Assembly: GCF_900105325.1 (NCBI RefSeq)
Contig: NZ_FNSU01000003.1
Span: 2,728,001 to 2,792,000 of the forward strand
Length of the DNA: 64,000 bases
Source: Pseudomonas marginalis
GTDB taxonomy: Bacteria; Pseudomonadota; Gammaproteobacteria; Pseudomonadales; Pseudomonadaceae
Direction of reading: 5' to 3'
Shown here: piece after piece, positions 59,397-64,000 of the stretch
How positions within the stretch are numbered: the first letter of the stretch is position 1
Layout: every line of letters starts with the position of its first letter
The notes under the pieces: model-generated
Told to the model about the DNA's origin: nothing
The model's input: the letters and a program-made list of their open reading frames with translations, nothing else
The model's database searches: none
Translations under genes and position numbers: made by a program

Positions 59397-60437
59397 ATGA
59401 ACCTCAGTATCCTCTATGCACTCGCCGCCGCCGCCCTGTTCGGCGCCAGCACCCCGCTCGCCAAACACCTCGGCCTGGGCCTCTCGCCCGTGCTGCTCGC
59501 CGGCCTGCTCTATCTTGGCAGTGGCGTCGGCCTCGCTGGTGTGCGCGTTATTCGTGATCGCGGCTGGAAACCCTCCGGGCTAACCCCTTCGGAATGGCCC
59601 TGGCTACTCGGCGCCATCGCATTCGGCGGCATCCTCGGGCCCGTCGCGTTGATGTTCGGCCTGACCCGCACCGCTGGCGCCACCGCCTCCCTGATGCTCA
59701 ACCTGGAATCGGTGCTGACCGCCGTTATCGCCTGGGTCGTGTTCAGGGAAAACGCCGACCGTCGCATCGTCCTGGGGATGATCGCCATCGTGCTGGGCGG
59801 CGTGCTGTTGTCGGGGGCCGACGGCGGTGGCACAAGCCATGACTGGACGGGGCCGCTGGCAGTTGCCGTGGCGTGCCTGTGCTGGGGGATTGATAACAAT
59901 CTGACACGCAAGGTGTCTGCGTCGGACGCGCTGTTTATCGCCGGGGCCAAGGGGTTGATTGCGGGGCTGGTGAATGGCGGGTTGGCGCTTTATCTCGGGG
60001 CGCAGATCCCGGGCATGGCGCAGCTTGCGCCTATCTTGCTGGTGGGTTTTCTGGGCTATGGCATCAGCCTGGTGATGTTCGTGCTGGCGTTGCGCGGACT
60101 GGGCAGCGCACGCACGGGAGCCTATTTTTCCACCGCGCCGTTCCTAGGTGCTGCGATTGCGGTGCTGTTGTTGGGTGAGTCAGTGACGCTGGCGTTCTGG
60201 ATTGCCTCAGCGTTGATGGCCGTGGGGGTTTGGCCGCACCTGACGGAACGGCATGCCCATGAACATCAGCATGACGCGACGGAACACGGGCATCGGCATG
60301 TGCATGATGAACATCATCAGCATGAGCACGGGTTTGAGTGGGATTCGGCGGAACCCCATAGCCATGGGCATGTGCACAGTCCGCTGAGGCACAGCCATGC
60401 GCATTTTCCGGATGTGCATCATCGGCATCGGCATTGA
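59397..60437 (+). CDS. EamA/DMT-family transporter with very His-rich C-terminal tail
   Basis: A 346-residue protein with ten membrane helices in two EamA halves (about 1-280), then a tail with 23 histidines in the last 65 residues, many as HxH. The tail probably binds divalent metals such as nickel, cobalt, zinc or copper on one face of the membrane. Whether metal is transported or only regulates the carrier is unknown. GAGGATGGCCC before the ATG supplies the ribosome site. A terminator follows. Confidence 0.85.
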   Translation: MNLSILYALAAAALFGASTPLAKHLGLGLSPVLLAGLLYLGSGVGLAGVRVIRDRGWKPSGLTPSEWPWLLGAIAFGGILGPVALMFGLTRTAGATASLMLNLESVLTAVIAWVVFRENADRRIVLGMIAIVLGGVLLSGADGGGTSHDWTGPLAVAVACLCWGIDNNLTRKVSASDALFIAGAKGLIAGLVNGGLALYLGAQIPGMAQLAPILLVGFLGYGISLVMFVLALRGLGSARTGAYFSTAPFLGAAIAVLLLGESVTLAFWIASALMAVGVWPHLTERHAHEHQHDATEHGHRHVHDEHHQHEHGFEWDSAEPHSHGHVHSPLRHSHAHFPDVHHRHRH

Positions 60438-60445
60438 ATGTATTA

Positions 60446-60474
60446 GGGCGGCGCTATAGGCCGCCCTTCTTTTG
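60446..60474 (+). terminator. Intrinsic terminator after the His-rich EamA gene
   Basis: GGGCGGC and GCCGCCC pair around GCTATAG and are followed by TTCTTTT. It lies in the convergent space before the DUF2442 gene. Confidence 0.8.
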
Positions 60475-60487
60475 ACATACAGGCCAT

Positions 60488-60946
60488 TCAAGCGTGATGA
60501 CCTGCGTGACCTTTATGCTCATATTCCCATCCCTTACACGCCAACCCTACGTGCTTGGGAATCAAGGCAGCACCGCTGCTATACGCCGTGATAGTCCTGC
60601 GCGAGAAGCCGAGTTCTACCGCCGCCGCAGAAAGAGACAAATTGTTGGTGAGCATCCACTTTCTGAAATCCTGCGTCAGCATGACCTCACCAGACTGCTC
60701 CAATGCCAGACGATGCAACGTAACGGCCGACACTTCGAGGTCACTGCCCCATGCCACATCAAACCCCCACTCACCTACTTGGGCCTGGCCGAATAACGCC
60801 AAATCCAAGAGAGGCTCGAGGACCGAGAAATTATTTATATGATCAGTGAGATCAACGGTGTGCCGCTTACCGTTGTGCCACTCGATCTCTAAGGCATGCT
60901 TGCCGGCAACTGGTTGCACAGCAGAGATGCGAAGCTTGCTGGCCAT
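60488..60946 (-). CDS. DUF2442 protein with C-terminal HTH, probable antitoxin-like partner
   Basis: A 152-residue protein. Residues 1-85 match DUF2442 (LRISAVQPVAGKHALEIEWHNGKRHTVDLTDHI in the N-terminus and WGFDVAWGSDLEVSAVTLHRLALEQ). Residues about 90-140 look like a helix-turn-helix (DFRKWMLTNNLSLSAAAVELGFSRRTITAYSSG). It follows the DUF4160 gene by 3 bp with GGAGG inside that gene's end. DUF4160/DUF2442 pairs have been proposed as toxin-antitoxin-like modules; activity is unproven. Confidence 0.8.
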   Translation of the reverse strand: MASKLRISAVQPVAGKHALEIEWHNGKRHTVDLTDHINNFSVLEPLLDLALFGQAQVGEWGFDVAWGSDLEVSAVTLHRLALEQSGEVMLTQDFRKWMLTNNLSLSAAAVELGFSRRTITAYSSGAALIPKHVGLACKGWEYEHKGHAGHHA

Positions 60947-60949
60947 AAG

Positions 60950-61183
60950 TCAGTTCCTCCGGTTTTGTTCATCCCATACGCGCTTGAGATCAGCGATATG
61001 GGCTTTTGCCCAAAGCAGGGCGGCTTTCAAAGCTTTCGTTTCGGCACCTATACCGAGCACGACAAGCCCTTCTATCTGAACCAGCGACTCACCATCCGGC
61101 GTCTGCACGTGAAAGTGCGGCGGCGCGTGATCGTCAGGATAGATTTTTATTTTCCAGTTTCGTTCAGCGTGTAAGGTAGCCAC
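60950..61183 (-). CDS. DUF4160 small protein, probable toxin-like partner
   Basis: A 77-residue protein with the DUF4160 signature KIKIYPDDHAPPHFHVQTPDGESLVQI, rich in histidine, and a C-terminal helix ALLWAKAHIADLKRVWDEQNR. The start is GTG at 61183. It is the first gene of the pair and has a 27-bp palindrome just upstream. The biochemical role is unknown. Confidence 0.8.
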   Translation of the reverse strand: MATLHAERNWKIKIYPDDHAPPHFHVQTPDGESLVQIEGLVVLGIGAETKALKAALLWAKAHIADLKRVWDEQNRRN

Positions 61184-61191
61184 GTAATCAG

Positions 61192-61218
61192 ATGCTAGAG
61201 AAATTTTCTCCCTAGCAT
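61192..61218. promoter_or_regulatory. 27-bp palindrome before the DUF4160/DUF2442 pair
   Basis: ATGCTAG and CTAGCAT arms enclose a second inverted repeat, GAGAAA-T-TTTCTC. It lies 8 bp upstream of the GTG start at 61183. The position suggests an operator bound by the HTH of the DUF2442 protein. Confidence 0.55.
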
Positions 61219-61312
61219 AACCGGCCTATTAGAACATCAAACTGAAATTTTTAGCCATACCTCCAGACCGCGAAGATCTGTGGAGGTTAGTTTTTCAAAC
61301 CCCTGAAATCAC

Positions 61313-61346
61313 AAAACCCCTGGGTTCTTTCGAAACCAGGGGTTTT
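61313..61346 (-). terminator. Terminator of tRNA-Ser
   Basis: AAAACCCCTGG and CCAGGGGTTTT form an 11-bp stem just past the 3' end of the tRNA gene on the minus strand; the stem end supplies the T-run in both directions. Confidence 0.88.
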
Positions 61347-61360
61347 GTTTACATCAAATT

Positions 61361-61450
61361 TGGCGGTGAAGGAGAGATTCGAACTCTCGATACAATTTCT
61401 TGTATACACACTTTCCAGGCGTGCTCCTTAAGCCACTCGGACACTTCACC
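61361..61450 (-). tRNA. tRNA-Ser (anticodon GGA)
   Basis: A 90-nt class II tRNA. The acceptor arms GGTGAAG and CTTCACC are followed by discriminator G and an encoded CCA. The anticodon stem CACGC/GTGTG encloses loop CTGGAAA with anticodon GGA (reads UCC and UCU). A long variable arm (TACAA/TTGTA) and the TTCGAAT T-loop are present. Confidence 0.96.
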
Positions 61451-61786
61451 GTATCTCGTCAAACCAGTTCAGTCTGTCGAGGCGCGCTAATGTAGTCGAA
61501 AGCCTTTCTGATGGCAAAGGTTTTTTTCAGAATTTTCATGCGGTTAGACGGCTATGCCGGTAGTCGCCCGACAAGGGGTGGTGATTCTGCCATTCTTGGG
61601 CATGGGCGGCCTGGGTCTGGGGTCGGTGTTGCGCCCTTCCCCAGGCCTTCCGGCGCTCTCCTTGCGGGGAAAGTCTGACTGGGTAGTCAGTCACAGCGCT
61701 TTACCGGGGCGGGCGTGGTGGGTAACGTCTGCGCATGCGCCTTTATAAACAGCCTCTCTATAACAAATCCTACAAGGAACCGCGTC
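61451..61786. promoter_or_regulatory. tRNA-Ser / crotonase intergenic region with tRNA promoter
   Basis: No convincing gene lies in these 336 bp. On the minus strand TTTGCC (61513-61518) and TACATT (61489-61494), 18 bp apart, make a likely -35/-10 pair followed by a GC-rich GCGCGCC discriminator, as in stringently controlled stable-RNA promoters. A 64-codon open frame at 61554 lacks a ribosome site and family resemblance. Confidence 0.45.
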
Positions 61787-62479
61787 ATGAGTGAGTTGAT
61801 TGCTTACCACCTCGAAGACGGTATCGCGACCCTGACCCTGAGCAACGGCAAGGTGAATGCCATTTCTCCGGATGTGGTCAGTGCGTTTAATACAGCGCTG
61901 GACCAGGCCGAGAAAGATCGGGCGGTGGTGATCATCACCGGCACGCCGGGGATCCTGTCGGGTGGTTATGACTTGAAGGTAATGACAGCCGGCCCTAAAG
62001 AAGCCATCGGCCTGGTGACGTCGGGCTCGACGTTGGCGCGTCGCCTGTTGTCGCACCCGTTCCCGGTGATTGTGGCGTGCCCTGGGCATGCGGTGGCCAA
62101 GGGCGCGTTCCTGTTGTTGTCGGCGGATTATCGGATTGGGGTGGAAGGCCCGTTCAGCATTGGCCTGAATGAGGTGGCGATCGGCATGACCATGCACCAC
62201 GCCGGTATCGAGCTGGCGCGGGACCGTCTGCGTAAGTCGGCGTTTCATCGGTCGGTGATCAATGCCGAGATGTTTGACCCGCAAGGCGCATTGCAGGCCG
62301 GTTTCCTCGACAAGGTGGTGGCACCTGAAGAGCTGCAGGCGGCGGCGCTGGAAGCGGCACGTCAGTTGAAGAAGCTGAATATGAACGCCCATAAGCACAC
62401 CAAGCTGAAGGTGCGTAAGGCGCTGCTGGAGGCGTTGGATGAGGCAATCATCCAGGATCAGGGGCATATCCTGAGTTAA
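61787..62479 (+). CDS. Enoyl-CoA hydratase/isomerase-family protein (crotonase)
   Basis: A 230-residue crotonase-fold protein, short for the family. The oxyanion-hole loops are GILSGGYDLKVM and CPGHAVAKGAFLLLSADYRIG. The first usual catalytic glutamate position (GAGxE region) reads NEVAIGMTMHHAG, so exact chemistry is uncertain. ATG 61787 follows AAGGAAC; the upstream extension was rejected. A terminator follows. Confidence 0.87.
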   Translation: MSELIAYHLEDGIATLTLSNGKVNAISPDVVSAFNTALDQAEKDRAVVIITGTPGILSGGYDLKVMTAGPKEAIGLVTSGSTLARRLLSHPFPVIVACPGHAVAKGAFLLLSADYRIGVEGPFSIGLNEVAIGMTMHHAGIELARDRLRKSAFHRSVINAEMFDPQGALQAGFLDKVVAPEELQAAALEAARQLKKLNMNAHKHTKLKVRKALLEALDEAIIQDQGHILS

Positions 62480-62500
62480 GCCCTACAACCGAAACATCGA

Positions 62501-62526
62501 AGCCCGACCTTGCGTCGGGCTTTTTC
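62501..62526 (+). terminator. Intrinsic terminator of the crotonase gene
   Basis: AGCCCGAC and GTCGGGCT pair around CTTGC and are followed by TTTTT. Confidence 0.9.
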
Positions 62527-62691
62527 GTACAAATGAATCCGAAACATCTTTAGCCGCTCTAGCCTGCCTATATCGGCACATGTTGAAACATGTGCTTAAA
62601 CATCGCCTATCTCCTACCTCTTTACGGGTAATTGCCGAACTCAGTGCACATCCGTACACTGCGCCACCTTTTATCCCGATGGGCCGTGTCG

Positions 62692-63414
62692 ATGCTTTTT
62701 CTGTTACGCATGTTATTGATGGGCCTGCACTTTATGGTGGCCGGTGTACTGGGCGTGCTGCTCGGGACCTGCCGGCCGTTCAACCCGGACAACAGCCGCT
62801 TGTGCGCGCGTCTCTATGCGCTGCCAGCCATGTGGATCCTGCGCCTGAAGGTGAAGACCGATGTCGACTCCCTGCGCAACAAGCCTGGTACGTGTGTGAT
62901 CATCGCCAACCACCAGTCCAACTATGACCTGTTTGTGCTGGGCACCGTGGTGCCCCATCGCACCGTGTGTATCGCCAAAAAGAGCCTGAAATGGGTACCG
63001 CTGTTCGGTCAGTTGTTCTGGCTGGCGGGCAATGTGCTGATCGACCGCGGCAATGCGCACAAGGCACGTCGCGCGATGCTCACCACCACTCATACGTTGC
63101 AGCATCAGGACACGTCGATCTGGGTGTTTCCGGAAGGCACGCGCAACCTGGGCAAAGGCCTGTTGCCGTTCAAGAAAGGCGCGTTTCATATGGCCATCGC
63201 CGCTGGCGTGCCCATCGTGCCGGTGTGTGTCAGCAATTACGTCACCCATATGAAGCTCAATCGCTGGAACAGCGGTGATGTGCTCATACGTTCGTTGCCG
63301 CCGGTTCCTACTGCGGGCCTGACTTCGGATGACATCCCGCAGTTGATGCAGACCTGTCAGGCGCAGATGGATGAGTGCATCGCTGCGATGGATCGCGACG
63401 TGCAATCTGCCTGA
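62692..63414 (+). CDS. plsC: 1-acyl-sn-glycerol-3-phosphate acyltransferase (PlsC family)
   Basis: A 240-residue membrane-bound acyltransferase making phosphatidic acid. An N-terminal helix (about 1-25) precedes NHQSNYDLF (HX4D catalytic motif), KKSLKWVPLFGQ, and VFPEGTRN (FPEGTR substrate motif), then PIVPVCVSN. The reading frame opens with TTG at 62632; ATG 62692 or GTG 62686 are the sensible starts because they begin at the membrane helix. The ribosome site is weak, so the start is the least certain part. Confidence 0.9.
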   Translation: MLFLLRMLLMGLHFMVAGVLGVLLGTCRPFNPDNSRLCARLYALPAMWILRLKVKTDVDSLRNKPGTCVIIANHQSNYDLFVLGTVVPHRTVCIAKKSLKWVPLFGQLFWLAGNVLIDRGNAHKARRAMLTTTHTLQHQDTSIWVFPEGTRNLGKGLLPFKKGAFHMAIAAGVPIVPVCVSNYVTHMKLNRWNSGDVLIRSLPPVPTAGLTSDDIPQLMQTCQAQMDECIAAMDRDVQSA

Positions 63415-63557
63415 ACCCCTTGTTTACGGGTGCTTCGTGCGCCGACGCAAACAGGCGTGCTCGCCACAAAAAGCACATGCCTGCAACAGCAACAATGGAA
63501 CGCCATTCAAGCTAAGCTGCCCAACACCTGTCCTCCTAATAAGAAGTGATCAGCACC

Positions 63558-64000
63558 ATGGGTAGAGTTGTTGCGGCCGCCGTGTACAGCGCCGGAAAGA
63601 AAGTCACTGATATCACCCTCGACGAAGGCGCGGCCTGGGCCGCCAAACCCGGGCATTTTGTGTGGATCGGCCTGGAAGAGCCCAACGCGCAGGAGCTGGC
63701 CAACCTGCAACGCCAGTTCAACCTGCATGAACTGGCCATCGAAGATGCCCTGGAAAAACACAGCCGCCCCAAGCTGGAAACCTTCGGCGACGCACTGTTT
63801 ATCGTCACCTATTCACCGGTGCGCGAGAACGGCAAGCTGGAGTTTATCGAGACCCATATCTTCGCCGGCAACGGCTACATCATCACTGCGCGTAACGGCC
63901 ATTCGGCGTCCTACGGCTTTGTTCGGCAACGCTGTGAGGCTCGGCCGTTATTGCTGGAGCATGGGGAAGATTTCGTACTCTATGCCCTGCTGGATTTTGT
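63558..64000 (+). CDS. corA: CorA magnesium/cobalt transporter, N-terminal part (cut by window edge)
   Basis: About 147 residues of the cytoplasmic N-terminal domain are visible, without a stop. Family features: VWIGLEEPNAQELANLQRQFNLHELAIEDALEKHSRPKLE (DP-like aspartate region), then LFIVTYSP and HIFAGNGYIITAR. The membrane helices and GMN motif would lie beyond the window. It is a separate paralogue from cmaX at 22381. Confidence 0.88.
   Translation, partial: MGRVVAAAVYSAGKKVTDITLDEGAAWAAKPGHFVWIGLEEPNAQELANLQRQFNLHELAIEDALEKHSRPKLETFGDALFIVTYSPVRENGKLEFIETHIFAGNGYIITARNGHSASYGFVRQRCEARPLLLEHGEDFVLYALLDF

Noticed and set aside
9528..61218. CRISPR array
   Set aside because: The repeats seen are dispersed palindromic REP/REPIN elements; there are no evenly spaced direct repeats with unique spacers and no cas genes.
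61554..61748. 64-codon open frame MPVVARQGVVILP... between tRNA-Ser and the crotonase
   Set aside because: No ribosome site, no recognisable family, and composition unlike the neighbouring genes.

Overview
The window comes from a GC-rich pseudomonad of the Pseudomonas fluorescens group. Evidence: the oprF-sigX-cmpX-crfX-cmaX-rraA-ppsA order matches the layout I know from P. aeruginosa PAO1; the methylcitrate operon is of the prpB-prpC-acnD-prpF-prpD type; and several families of REP/REPIN palindromes typical of P. fluorescens genomes lie between genes. Both ends cut genes: a GntR regulator at the left and corA at the right.

Layout. 0-9.7 kb: GntR/benE, yggL, dacB (PBP4), a CHASE-PAS-PAS-GGDEF diguanylate cyclase, rlmKL and rmf with a strongly structured leader. 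9.7-13.5 kb: pyrD, then a small relic of a type III secretion locus (secretin, SpoA fragment, HilA-like winged helix, IagB-like transglycosylase). 13.6-19.4 kb: nitrate assimilation control (nasS, nasT, nitrate transporter, PP2C-kinase fusion, cobA) with two NasT-type attenuator leaders; nirB, nirD and nasC, which sit between the kinase gene and cobA in PAO1, are absent. 19.4-28.6 kb: the conserved oprF to ppsA/ppsR block. 28.7-35.8 kb: an unusual six-gene cluster under a MocR regulator: EamA exporter, a four-module JAB/ubiquitin-like/E1/rhodanese protein, a cysteine-synthase-like enzyme, a serine acetyltransferase with an extra C-terminal domain, and an AlaX editing protein. It reads as a self-contained pathway that moves sulfur on a protein-bound thiocarboxylate onto activated serine and exports the product. 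35.8-44.4 kb: prp operon, with REPINs between prpC/acnD and prpF/prpD. 44.7-47.7 kb: retropepsin-like / inactive transglutaminase / ATP-grasp ligase triad. 47.8-51.7 kb: pabB, higBA, thrH, cysH. 52-57 kb: NCS1 permease with a racemase-like gene, LysR, SDR, HAD phosphatase. 57-61.2 kb: RelE/Xre pair, small membrane proteins, a frameshifted DUF4337 gene, a lipoprotein, a His-rich EamA transporter, and a DUF4160/DUF2442 pair. 61.3-64 kb: tRNA-Ser(GGA), a crotonase, a PlsC-type acyltransferase and the start of corA.

The best candidate for an under-described system is the 30.3-35.8 kb cluster. Next are the T3SS relic, the nitrate operon that keeps sensor, antiterminator and transporter but has lost its reductases, and the REPIN variants that carry inserts at one shared position.
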